Source of the DNA: JBQCDV01 sp051960855
GTDB taxonomy: Bacteria > Actinomycetota > Actinomycetes > JAJZTN01
Direction: 5' to 3'
Length of the DNA stretch: 12,692 nt
Assembly: GCA_051960855.1 (NCBI GenBank)
Contig: JBQCDV010000122.1
Location: 1-12,692 of the forward strand
The translations under genes and the position numbers were made by a program. Shown here in pieces: positions 1-6,306 of the stretch (position 1 is the stretch's first letter; each line of letters starts with the position of its first letter). The notes beneath the pieces were generated by a model. It was not told the DNA's origin. It made no database searches and saw only the letters and a list, made by a program, of their open reading frames with translations.

Positions 1-498
1 GAGCAGGACACCCGCATCTTGTCGTTGGTGGAGGAGTCCGGGCGGGCCCTCGTCATCGCCTACAACAAGTGGGACCTGCTCGACGAGGACCGCCGCTACG
101 AGTTGGAGCGGGAGATCGAGCGCGAGCTGATCCGCTTCCCGTGGGCGCCCCGAGTCAACATCGCCGCGCGAACCGGTCGGCATGTCGACCGTCTCGTCCC
201 GGCCCTCGACGCGGCGCTGGAGGGGTGGGGCACGCGCGTCCCCACGGGCCGGCTCAACGCCTTCCTCGGCGAGCTCGTGTCGGCGACGCCGCCGCCCGTG
301 CGCAGCGGGAAGCAGCCGCGGATCCTGTTTGCCACCCAGGCTTCGACCAAGCCGCCGCGCTTCGTCATCTTCACCAGCGGCTTCCTCGAGGCGGGCTACC
401 GGCGGTTCATCGAACGGCGCCTGCGCGAAGAGTTCGGGTTCGTCGGCAGTCCGATCGAGATCTCGGTGCGGGTGCGGGAGAAGCGCGCCAAGAAGTAG
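1..498 (+). CDS. der: Ribosome biogenesis GTPase Der (EngA), C-terminal part, 5'-truncated by window edge
   Basis: Der is a double-GTPase protein that helps mature the 50S ribosomal subunit. The window holds its last 165 codons; the reading frame is open from base 1, so the gene begins upstream. Visible are the G4 motif NKWD (visible residues 22-25, bases 64-75) of the second GTPase domain, a G5-like stretch NIAARTGR (53-60) in place of the usual SAKTGR, and then the Der-specific KH-like C-terminal domain (about residues 82-165) with PPRFVIF and the FIERRLREEFGF segment, ending in a basic KRAKK tail. The stop is TAG at 496-498. The tRNA-Pro gene follows about 70 bases downstream. Family assignment is secure from the NKWD plus KH-like arrangement; only the N-terminal GTPase domain and the start are missing. 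Confidence 0.96.
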   Translation, partial: EQDTRILSLVEESGRALVIAYNKWDLLDEDRRYELEREIERELIRFPWAPRVNIAARTGRHVDRLVPALDAALEGWGTRVPTGRLNAFLGELVSATPPPVRSGKQPRILFATQASTKPPRFVIFTSGFLEAGYRRFIERRLREEFGFVGSPIEISVRVREKRAKK

Positions 499-528
499 GC
501 GGGATGCGAGACCCGGCCGTCGCTGCGG

Positions 529-534
529 TAAGGT
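529..534 (+). promoter_or_regulatory. Possible -10 box (TAAGGT) for tRNA-Pro
   Basis: TAAGGT, inside GGTAAGGTGG, resembles the TANNNT -10 element of actinobacterial housekeeping promoters and lies 33 bases before the mature tRNA 5' end, a reasonable leader length. No convincing TTGACA-like -35 is visible; TGCGAG at 505-510 is the best at an 18-base spacing. The same GGTAAGGTG string recurs at 7116-7124 upstream of the CDP-alcohol phosphatidyltransferase gene. This is inference from position and consensus only. Confidence 0.35.
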
Positions 535-567
535 GGCGTCGCTGCCGGGGCGATCCTCCGGTGGCAT

Positions 568-641
<74 letters not shown>

Positions 642-659
642 CTGAAGAAGTCGCAGGTC

Positions 660-695
660 AGAGGCCGTTTCCAGCTTCCGCTGGGGGCGGCCTCT
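660..695 (+). terminator. Hairpin terminator after tRNA-Pro
   Basis: AGAGGCCG (660-667) pairs perfectly with CGGCCTCT (688-695). Inside it TTT (668-670) can form three U-G wobbles with GGG (685-687), and CCAGC (671-675) pairs with GCTGG (680-684) around a TTCC loop. The result is an unbroken 16-bp stem with a tetraloop, starting 18 bases after the tRNA end. It lacks a downstream U tract, as is usual for hairpin terminators in high-GC actinobacteria. The structure is seen in the sequence; the terminator role is inferred from position. Confidence 0.75.
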
Positions 696-820
696 CTGCT
701 GCCGGAGGCACGCGACCTCACCTTCGCAGTCGGTTGCTTCCTGAGTCACGCCGTCGACGAGCGCCAGCGACCGCCCCCGAAGCTCAGCGGGTGTAGCCGT
801 GCTGCTGACCCTCGCAGCGT

Positions 821-838
821 TCCGCTGATCACAGCGGA
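821..838. repeat. 7-bp inverted repeat with 4-base loop
   Basis: TCCGCTG (821-827) and CAGCGGA (832-838) are perfect inverted copies separated by ATCA. The element lies 27 bases before the LysR-type operator at 866-882. It could be a weak transcription terminator insulating the hydrolase operon from the tRNA, or a protein-binding site. No second copy is seen by the lysR gene, so it is probably not a binding site of that regulator. Confidence 0.45.
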
Positions 839-865
839 TCCACCGTCGGCCAGCCCCGCGAGCAC

Positions 866-882
866 GATAGGTGCCCGCTATC
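866..882 (+). promoter_or_regulatory. Predicted LysR-type operator upstream of the hydrolase operon
   Basis: GATAG (866-870) and CTATC (878-882) form a perfect inverted repeat with a 7-base centre, and T868 to A880 fits the T-N11-A core of LysR-family recognition sites. With one flanking base each side (C865, G883) the repeat extends to CGATAG/CTATCG. The same element, sharing GATAGGT and GCTATC, lies at 4241-4257 beside lysR. Read toward the gene it is followed by ATCG (887-890) and TCTT (892-895), also found at the lysR-side site in the orientation facing the SRPBCC gene. It ends 96 bases before the hydrolase start codon. Inferred role: activation of the 979-3685 operon by the LysR protein encoded at 4283-5188. 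Confidence 0.7.
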
Positions 883-978
883 GCGTATCGATCTTGGACT
901 CGACAGCGTGCGTTGAGTTCCATGGGTGTGTGACAAGACTCCACGTCGAACCAGTCGTGTCTGGCCCAAGGCGATGAC

Positions 979-1947
979 ATGGCCGAAGGCAAGAACGTGA
1001 CCAGCGCGCACGGCCGCTACAGAATCGAGCCAGTGAGCTTCGCTAGCGGCGAGGTCACGCTGCGGGGGAACCTCTATGTGCCCTCGGAGCTGGACGTGCC
1101 CGCTCCCGCAGTGCCGATCCTCGGTCCCTACGGCTTCGTCAAGGAGCAGGCACCGGTGCAGTACGCGACGCGCCTCGCCGACGAGGGCTTCGTTGCGCTC
1201 GCGTTCGACCCGGCCTACCACGGCGCCAGCGGCGGTGAGCCACGGCGCTTCGAGGACCCGATGTCGAAGGTGGCCGACGTCCGCGCCGCGTTGGACTTCC
1301 TCGCGGGGCGCGACGACGTCGACGCCGGCCGGCTCGCGGTTTTGGGGGCGTGCGAAGGCGCGTCCGAGATGCTCCGCGTCGCCGTCGACGATCCTCGGGT
1401 CACTGCGGTTGCGGCCGTTAGCGGCCATTACCGCGACGTGGACAACGACATCGAGCTGGCGGGAGGGGAGGCGCTGGCGGCGGGCGAGATCTCTCGGTCT
1501 GAGGTAATACGCCGCTTGGACGCGCGCAAGGAACGGGGTGCAGCGGCCCTGACTCGCTACCAGACAGACGGAGAGGTCGAGTACGGCCCAATCGTCGACG
1601 CTGAGCGCACGGATGTGGCGTTGCCCTGGCGCATGATCTGGGACTGGTATCACGGCTGGTCCGATCGGGGGCTGTGGGAGAACCGCTACGCCCTGATGAG
1701 CGATGTGCCGTACTTCGCTTTCGAGTCGCTGACCGCGGCACACGAGTTGCGCGCACCGCTGCTCATGGTGCACGCCGACTTCAGCGATGGACCCGAATCC
1801 GCGCGGCGGCACTTTGCCGCGGTACCGGGTACCGACAAGCGACTCGTCTGGCAGGGCGACACCACGCACTTCCAGTACTACGAGGACCCCGCCGTTATCG
1901 ACCACGCCGTCGGCCTCGTCGCGGGGTGGATCAGGGACCATCAGTGA
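979..1947 (+). CDS. Alpha/beta hydrolase with a Cys-His-Asp type triad (YcjY/dienelactone-hydrolase-like)
   Basis: This is a 322-aa cytoplasmic hydrolase of the alpha/beta fold; no signal peptide is visible. The nucleophile elbow is LGACEG (residues 122-127), so the nucleophile is Cys125 (TGC at 1351-1353) instead of Ser. The histidine is His297 in GDTTHFQYYE, and the acid is probably Asp267 or Asp270 in VHADFSD. FDPAYHGASGG (76-86) is the usual oxyanion-side loop after strand 4. Residues about 165-250 form an extended, Trp-rich cap (WRMIWDWYHGW). Cys nucleophiles are established in dienelactone hydrolase and occur in relatives of YcjY and polyketide-tailoring hydrolases; the substrate here is unknown. 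The start is ATG 979 with AAGG at 968-971. The stop overlaps the next gene by four bases (GTGA), so the two are translationally coupled. A LysR-type operator lies upstream. Confidence 0.85.
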   Translation: MAEGKNVTSAHGRYRIEPVSFASGEVTLRGNLYVPSELDVPAPAVPILGPYGFVKEQAPVQYATRLADEGFVALAFDPAYHGASGGEPRRFEDPMSKVADVRAALDFLAGRDDVDAGRLAVLGACEGASEMLRVAVDDPRVTAVAAVSGHYRDVDNDIELAGGEALAAGEISRSEVIRRLDARKERGAAALTRYQTDGEVEYGPIVDAERTDVALPWRMIWDWYHGWSDRGLWENRYALMSDVPYFAFESLTAAHELRAPLLMVHADFSDGPESARRHFAAVPGTDKRLVWQGDTTHFQYYEDPAVIDHAVGLVAGWIRDHQ

Positions 1948-2660
1948 GCGCGTCCGCTCCTGCGCTGTTGATCACCGGCGCCACCGGCGGGATCGGTGCC
2001 GCCACGGCGCGCGCCGCCCGTGCCGAGGGCTGGCGCACGGTCCTCGTGGGACGATCGGCCTCAGTGAAGGCGCTCGCGACGGAGCTCGGCGGGGGCCTCG
2101 TCGCGCGTGGAGTCGTCGGTGATGTCTGCCAACCGAACGACCTGCATCGGGCGGTCGACGTAGCCCTCGATGCCTTCGGCGGTCTCCACGCGGCGTTTGT
2201 CAACGCCGGGGTCACATCCGGTCCCCGCCAGTACCGACCAACTGCCGAGGACGACCCTGTCGAAGGGTGGCGCGACATGGTGCTCACGAACGTCCTGGGT
2301 GCAGCGCTGACCGTCCGGGCCGTGTCGGACGCGCTTGTTGCCACCCGAGGCCGTCTGGTGATCACCGGCTCCGTCCTCGGCAGGTATGCGATGCCCTCGT
2401 CGCTCTACTCGGCGACCAAGCATGCCGTCGCCGGTATCGCCGAGACGGCGCGGCTCGAGCTGCTCGGCACTGGTGTGGGGGTCACCTTGCTCGCTCCCGG
2501 CCCCGTGGCGACCGCTTTCGCTGGCGGACCCGGCGAGGCGACGCCCGGGCCGTCGTTGGCGAGCACCGACGTCGCCCGTGCCGTGTTGTTCGCGCTGACC
2601 CAGCCAGCGGGCGTCGACATCAACGAAGTCCTGCTTCGCCCGCACGGAGCGACGCCATGA
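1944..2660 (+). CDS. Short-chain dehydrogenase/reductase (SDR), probably NADPH-dependent
   Basis: This 238-aa classical SDR catalyses a reversible carbonyl/alcohol redox step. The Rossmann glycine motif is TGATGGIG (residues 11-18), the structural motif NAG is at 87-89, the catalytic tetrad is Asn116, Ser143, Tyr155 and Lys159 (YSATK), and PG is at 185-186. Arg37 right after the second strand (LVGRS) is the feature usually seen in NADPH-preferring members. The C-terminus VDINEVLLRP is typical of the YdfG-like subgroup that ends near this motif. GTG 1944 was chosen as start because it overlaps the hydrolase stop (GTGA), has AGGG at 1933-1936 at a 7-base spacing, and gives the normal N-terminus just before the first strand; the frame runs open further upstream inside the hydrolase gene. 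The stop overlaps the methyltransferase start (ATGA). Substrate unknown. Confidence 0.9.
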   Translation: MSASAPALLITGATGGIGAATARAARAEGWRTVLVGRSASVKALATELGGGLVARGVVGDVCQPNDLHRAVDVALDAFGGLHAAFVNAGVTSGPRQYRPTAEDDPVEGWRDMVLTNVLGAALTVRAVSDALVATRGRLVITGSVLGRYAMPSSLYSATKHAVAGIAETARLELLGTGVGVTLLAPGPVATAFAGGPGEATPGPSLASTDVARAVLFALTQPAGVDINEVLLRPHGATP

Positions 2661-3232
2661 CCCCGCAAGAGCTACTTGGGGCCGTCGCGGACCACGTGGA
2701 CCAGCGCGTGCGCGACGACGCGTTCGCCTGGGTGCGCGATGCGACGAACGCGCATCGCCGGGAGCACGGTTGCTGGGCCTATCCCTACGACGATGGCACC
2801 GTGCTGGGCGCCGTGGGCGCGGTGGCGCAACCTGCGCGAGTGCTCGAGCTCGGCACCGCCCTCGGCTACACCGCGTGCTGGTGGGCGGCCGGCGGAGCCC
2901 ACGTCGACACGATCGAGCGGGATCGGTTGCACGTGCAACTCGCGCGCGCGAACGCCGACCGAGCCGGACTGGACGCGTCCGTGACGGTGCACGAAGGCGA
3001 CTTCGACGAGGTGCTTCGCACGTTGAACGGTCCGTACGACCTGATCTTCTTCGACGGTTACGAACCGCCGACGGACCTGCTCCGCAGGTTGACCGGATTG
3101 CTGGGAAGCGACGGTGTCGCCGTCACCACCAATCTCGATCTGGGCGGTAGACGCACGCGTTCGGCACTCGGTTCGGAGGCCGGCTGGACAACCCTCTTCG
3201 TCGCCGACCTTGCTCTCAGCATGCGAACCTGA
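2657..3232 (+). CDS. SAM-dependent O-methyltransferase-like protein (class I)
   Basis: A 191-aa class I methyltransferase. The SAM-binding motif I is VLELGTALGY (residues 62-71), an acidic residue for the SAM ribose is at Glu87 (DTIERD), and the motif following strand 4 is YDLIFFDG (127-134), where Asp133 occupies the place of the metal-binding Asp of cation-dependent O-methyltransferases. The length is slightly below the usual 200-220 aa and the C-terminal segment (VADLALSMRT) is short, but the fold appears complete. ATG 2657 overlaps the SDR stop (ATGA) and has GGAG at 2646-2649 with 7-base spacing. As third gene of a coupled operon it probably methylates a hydroxyl of the metabolite handled by the hydrolase and SDR; that is inference, and the acceptor is unknown. 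Confidence 0.82.
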   Translation: MTPQELLGAVADHVDQRVRDDAFAWVRDATNAHRREHGCWAYPYDDGTVLGAVGAVAQPARVLELGTALGYTACWWAAGGAHVDTIERDRLHVQLARANADRAGLDASVTVHEGDFDEVLRTLNGPYDLIFFDGYEPPTDLLRRLTGLLGSDGVAVTTNLDLGGRRTRSALGSEAGWTTLFVADLALSMRT

Positions 3233-3268
3233 GGGGATTCCTCTCACTTGCGCTCGACAAGGACAACC

Positions 3269-3685
3269 ATGAAGATCGACCAGGCGTCTGAACTGATCCG
3301 GCGCTACTACACGGCTTTCCATGCCGATGCCCCCGCGGGTGTCGCGCGCGCTCTCGCGGACGTTCTGTCTACGACCTTCACCCTCGACAGTCCCCTCGTG
3401 AGAGATCGGACCGGCGGGCCGGCCTCGGGTGATGCCGCCATCGCGATCGCCGCGGAAGCGGCTCCACTACTCGCTCGCGCACGCGTCGACTCGCTCTACT
3501 TCACCATGGACTACACCGGCGTCGTCGCCCTCATCAAGCTCCCCTTCGGCGACGCGGGCCTGTGGCAGTCGGAGCACTTCGAGATCGACACCGAGAACGG
3601 CGCGATCGCGTCGCTTCGCTCGTTCTACGACCCTCGCTCGTTGCTCAGTGGCTCTCGAGGTACCGCCGCAACTCGTCGAAGCTGA
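3269..3685 (+). CDS. NTF2-like / SnoaL-like small protein
   Basis: A 138-aa protein fitting the cone-shaped NTF2/SnoaL fold: an N-terminal helix ASELIRRYYTAFHA (residues 6-19), a variable middle, and closing strands SLYFTMDYTGVVALIKL and SEHFEID followed by IASLRSFYDPRSLL (113-126), the ending common to such proteins. Members act as isomerases, cyclases, hydratases or ligand binders; no catalytic set can be named here. ATG 3269 is preferred over TTG 3248 because AAGGA at 3259-3263 sits 5 bases before it and the protein then starts right at the first helix. It follows the methyltransferase by 36 bases on the same strand, so is probably the last gene of the operon. Its last 13 codons overlap the 3' end of the convergent SRPBCC gene by 41 bases (3645-3685). 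Confidence 0.75.
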   Translation: MKIDQASELIRRYYTAFHADAPAGVARALADVLSTTFTLDSPLVRDRTGGPASGDAAIAIAAEAAPLLARARVDSLYFTMDYTGVVALIKLPFGDAGLWQSEHFEIDTENGAIASLRSFYDPRSLLSGSRGTAATRRS

Positions 3686-4124
3686 CCGGAAGGCGCCGAC
3701 GGAAGGACTGCACGATCACAGGCGCAAGCCACCGGCCGAGGCCGGACGGCTCGAATCGCACGTGCTGGGTCAGCTCCGTGCCCCCGCGCGCCTCCCTCAC
3801 CGAGTAGGTGTGATCGAAAAGTCCCAGGTGGACGGGAGTGCGAGGAATCGACAGCACGCTGTGATGGGTGAACCGTTGGTCCTGGACGACATCCATAAAG
3901 GTCACCTCGGCTCGACCCGAGCCTTTGAATCTGCCGGTGAGGCGGCTGCCAGTGGCGATGGGCCCAGGCGGAGTGGCCGAGGCCTCCAGGTAGAGCGAGT
4001 TCCAGGCCACCTGCTCCGCCGGATCCACCAAGGCGTGGTAGACCCTTCGGCGTTCCGCCGCAAGTACCTGCCTCTCCTCCAGCTCGTACACAACTCGCCT
4101 GGGCTCCGGTCCTGCTGCGCTCAC
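3645..4124 (-). CDS. SRPBCC (START/polyketide cyclase-like) family protein
   Basis: A 159-aa helix-grip (SRPBCC) protein: first strand VVYELEERQVLAA (residues 11-23), helix RRRVYHALVDPAEQVAWN (25-42, the usual VDPE-W landmark), then strands with RAEVTFMDVV, FTHHSV, FDHTYSV, TELTQHVRFEP, and a long C-terminal helix LAPVIVQSFRRRLPVSFDEL (133-152). Such proteins bind hydrophobic ligands or act as cyclases or aromatases in a deep cavity; the ligand is unknown. The GTG start at 4124-4122 is supported by AAGGAG at 4131-4136 (minus strand) at a 6-base spacing and by the fold starting soon after; the frame extends upstream without a better start. It is divergent from lysR and shares the regulator's operator region, which suggests it belongs to the same pathway. 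Its 3' end overlaps the convergent NTF2-like gene. Confidence 0.78.
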   Translation of the reverse strand: MSAAGPEPRRVVYELEERQVLAAERRRVYHALVDPAEQVAWNSLYLEASATPPGPIATGSRLTGRFKGSGRAEVTFMDVVQDQRFTHHSVLSIPRTPVHLGLFDHTYSVREARGGTELTQHVRFEPSGLGRWLAPVIVQSFRRRLPVSFDELRRYLESH

Positions 4125-4240
4125 GTGTCTCTCCTTGCAGTCACATTCGGTGCTCCGGCTCGCTCGGTCGGACGAGGCAGTTTGCCGGCACTTCACCGAT
4201 CCTCGAAGCCCAGTGGCGTGACTGGCAAAGACCGATCGCC

Positions 4241-4257
4241 GATAGGTCTCAGCTATC
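4241..4257. promoter_or_regulatory. Predicted LysR-type operator in the SRPBCC-lysR intergenic region
   Basis: GATAG (4241-4245) and CTATC (4253-4257) form a perfect inverted repeat around GTCTCAG, with T4243 to A4255 giving the LysR-family T-N11-A core. It ends 25 bases before the GTG of lysR, where bound regulator would cover its own promoter (autoregulation), and lies 116 bases before the divergent SRPBCC start, a usual distance for activation. On the minus strand, facing the SRPBCC gene, it continues CTATCG, ATCG (4236-4233) and TCTT (4231-4228) with the same spacing as at 878-895 before the hydrolase operon. No footprint data exist; the call rests on symmetry, position and the second copy. 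Confidence 0.72.
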
Positions 4258-4282
4258 TCCTCGAGCCAGAGGTGACCCTGCC

Positions 4283-5188
4283 GTGGAGACTGGAGGCGTG
4301 GAGATCGACACCCGGAGGCTGCGGATATTCCTCGCCGTGGCGGACACGCTGCACTTCGGGCGGGCAGGGGAGCGGCTGCGCATCGCACAACCCTCGGTCA
4401 GCCAACAGGTGGCGCGTCTCGAGCGGCAGCTCGGCTGCCAACTGTTTGCGAGAGCACCGTCGGGAGTGACCCTGACGCTGGCCGGACGGGAGCTGGCGAA
4501 CGTGGTCGGGCCTGCCCTCCGGCAGCTCGACGATGGCATAGCACGTTTTATGGAGACGCGAGCGAAGCCCGTCGTGCGCATCGGTGCGCTGTCCTCGTTG
4601 GCCTCCTACCTGATTCCCCGTGCTGCGGCCGCCGCATCCATCAGCGATCGCATCGACCTCGTCGAGGGTTCCCTGCCCTCGCTGGTCCGGGCCTTGCGCG
4701 CCGGCGAGCTCGACGTTGTGTTCTGCTACGAGCCGGATGACGAGCACGTCGTCAGAGGTGGCGACCTCCGGGCAATCGAAGTCGACATTCAGCCCGTGCG
4801 TTTCGCCATGCCCGCGGACGACCCCGAGGCTCACCGCGAAGAGGTTCCTTGGGAGGTCGCCGCGCAGAAGCCCTGGATTCTTCCGTCAGCCAGCCCGCAG
4901 TATGGGTCGGACATGCGCCAGCGCTTCGCCCGACGACAACTCGATTTGCACGTTGTGGCGGAGGCGACTTCGCTCTCGGGGCAGCACGCCTTGGTGGCGG
5001 CAGGCATCGGCTGGACCTTCACATCACCGTGGGTGCAGCATCCCGCCAACATCGTCGTGCGTACTCCCGAGCAGCCGGAACAACTGGTCCTGGTGGCGTT
5101 GCTTCAGCAGGACGACGGACGTCATGCCCTAGCGTCTCTCGTGCGAGCGGTCCAAGGCGAGGCGCACCGCCTCGTCGGGCGGCCTTAG
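4283..5188 (+). CDS. LysR-family transcriptional regulator
   Basis: A 301-aa regulator of normal family length. The winged helix-turn-helix is at residues 12-70, with LRIFLAVADTLHFGRAGERL and IAQPSVSQQVARLERQLG, the family signature, then TLTLAGREL. The linker helix is at 71-96, and a periplasmic-binding-like effector domain starts at VVRIGALSS (97) with GELDVVFCYE (141-150) and VAAGIGWTF (238-246). GTG 4283 has AGGTGA at 4270-4275 with 7-base spacing; GTG 4298 (GGAG at 4285-4288, 9-base spacing) would start five residues later and is a credible alternative. It is divergent from the SRPBCC gene with an operator between them, and a matching operator precedes the hydrolase operon, so it most likely controls both. 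Its TAG overlaps the stop of the convergent protease gene. The effector is unknown. Confidence 0.93.
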   Translation: METGGVEIDTRRLRIFLAVADTLHFGRAGERLRIAQPSVSQQVARLERQLGCQLFARAPSGVTLTLAGRELANVVGPALRQLDDGIARFMETRAKPVVRIGALSSLASYLIPRAAAAASISDRIDLVEGSLPSLVRALRAGELDVVFCYEPDDEHVVRGGDLRAIEVDIQPVRFAMPADDPEAHREEVPWEVAAQKPWILPSASPQYGSDMRQRFARRQLDLHVVAEATSLSGQHALVAAGIGWTFTSPWVQHPANIVVRTPEQPEQLVLVALLQQDDGRHALASLVRAVQGEAHRLVGRP

Positions 5189-6306
5189 CCGTTGGTGGCC
5201 GGTGGCCGGTTGCCGAGGGTCACCTGCAGTGTCTTGGTGCTCGTGCCGCGCAGCACCGTCATCGGCACGGTCGCCCCGGGCTCCACCTTCCGCAGCGCGC
5301 CAAGCAGATCGGTCACGCTGGTGATCTTCATGTCGCCGAGCTTGGTGATGACGTCGCCGGCCTTGATGCCCGCGGCGTCGGCAGGGCTGCCGGAGGAGAC
5401 CTGCACGACGAGGGCGCCCTGGGTCGTGGGCAGCCCGTACTGCTGGGCCACCTGCTGGGAGATGTCGGCGGGACGTAGCCCGAGGTAGGCGTGCTTGGCC
5501 TGCCCCGTCTTGATCAGCTGGTCGGCGATGCTCGTCACGGTCGTCGCCGGCGACACGAAGCCGATGGCCACGGCGCCGGTGCTCGGCGGAAGGTAGGCCT
5601 CCGACAGCCCGACGACGACGCCGTCCGCGTTGACGACGGCCCCGCCGGAATTGCCTGGGCTGATCGGCGCGTCCGTCTGGATCAGGTCGAAGAGCCCCTG
5701 CGGTGTCTCCTGTGACGGCGGCATGTCACGGTGCAGGGCGGAGATGATGCCCGCGGTCACGGTCTCGGTGAGCCCGAGCGGGCTGCCGATGACGACCGCG
5801 AGCTGGCCGACTGTCGGCAGGGAGTCCGCGAACTTCGCGGCCGGCAGGCCGGTGCGGTCGGCCTTGATGACGCCGACGTCGGTGATGCTGTCGGTGGCGA
5901 TCGTGGTGGCGGAGGTTGACTTCCCGTCTGCGAAGAGCACCTGGACGGTCTTGAAGACGTTGCCCTGCTGGTCCTTTAGCACGTGCGCGTCCGTCACGAT
6001 CGTGCCGTCGCTCTTGTAGACGACACCGCTTCCGAGGCCCGCCTTGGTCTTGATGGTGACCACCTGGGGCTCCACCTGCTGCACGATGCCCGGGACATCG
6101 CTGAGGTTGCCCGACGTGCTGTCGGCGGCCGACGTGCCCGCCTTCACGTCGTTCGACGTGGCTGCCGTGCTCGATGACGACGCGGTCGCAGACGGGTGGG
6201 ATCCGCCGCCGTCGCTGGCAGAGCAGCCCGATACGCCGAGAAGGGAGACAGACAGCGCGAGCACGGCGAGGCGGCGGCCCCGGGGGCCGCGGAGCGAAGT
6301 GACCAT
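5185..6306 (-). CDS. HtrA/DegP-like trypsin-family serine protease with PDZ domain, lipoprotein
   Basis: A 373-aa extracytoplasmic protease for envelope protein quality control or regulated proteolysis. The N-terminus is a lipoprotein signal: Arg-rich region RGPRGRR, hydrophobic LAVLALSVSLLGV and lipobox VSGC, making Cys28 the lipidated residue, followed by a Ser/Thr/Ala-rich linker (about 29-68). The protease domain carries His108 (TDAH), Asp143 (ITDVGVI) and Ser220 (GNSGG); a single PDZ domain covers about 272-366 with YLGLRP and GIKAGDVI. There is no cytoplasmic tail and transmembrane anchor of the PepD type; the lipid takes that role. ATG 6306 was chosen because it gives a proper signal peptide; no strong ribosome site precedes it. 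TTG 6339 is also in frame. It is divergent from the metallo-hydrolase gene (145-bp gap). Its stop codon shares bases with the lysR stop. Confidence 0.92.
   Translation of the reverse strand: MVTSLRGPRGRRLAVLALSVSLLGVSGCSASDGGGSHPSATASSSSTAATSNDVKAGTSAADSTSGNLSDVPGIVQQVEPQVVTIKTKAGLGSGVVYKSDGTIVTDAHVLKDQQGNVFKTVQVLFADGKSTSATTIATDSITDVGVIKADRTGLPAAKFADSLPTVGQLAVVIGSPLGLTETVTAGIISALHRDMPPSQETPQGLFDLIQTDAPISPGNSGGAVVNADGVVVGLSEAYLPPSTGAVAIGFVSPATTVTSIADQLIKTGQAKHAYLGLRPADISQQVAQQYGLPTTQGALVVQVSSGSPADAAGIKAGDVITKLGDMKITSVTDLLGALRKVEPGATVPMTVLRGTSTKTLQVTLGNRPPATNG

Larger units (their letters stand above)
642..978. other. 337-bp gene-free stretch between tRNA-Pro and the hydrolase operon
   Basis: No coding region is supported here on either strand. 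The stretch holds, in order, the tRNA terminator hairpin (660-695), a 7-bp inverted repeat (821-838) and a LysR-type operator (866-882) with a conserved flank to about 897. The 80 bases or so before the hydrolase start presumably contain the operon promoter. TTGGAC at 894-899, just downstream of the operator, is the best -35 candidate, but no clear -10 follows at the right distance, consistent with a promoter that needs an activator. The open frame on the minus strand here includes the antisense of the tRNA and is not a gene. Confidence 0.6.

Noticed and set aside
642..978. Integrase remnant, att repeat or insertion sequence behind the tRNA
   Set aside because: No integrase-like or transposase-like translation and no repeat of the tRNA 3' end were seen on either strand within the window.
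829..1941. Minus-strand open frame of 370 codons opposite the alpha/beta hydrolase
   Set aside because: It is the shadow of a well-supported hydrolase gene, has low-complexity Arg/Val-rich sequence, and no recognisable family.
3248..3268. TTG 3248 as start of the NTF2-like gene
   Set aside because: ATG 3269 has AAGGA five bases upstream and starts at the conserved first helix; the extra seven residues look unrelated to the fold.
4181..4229. TTTGCC (4181-4186) and GGCAAA (4224-4229) inverted pair in the SRPBCC-lysR gap, and palindrome TGCCGGCA (4183-4190)
   Set aside because: The 37-base separation and lack of any matching element before the hydrolase operon make it likely chance; the GATAG/CTATC site explains regulation better.
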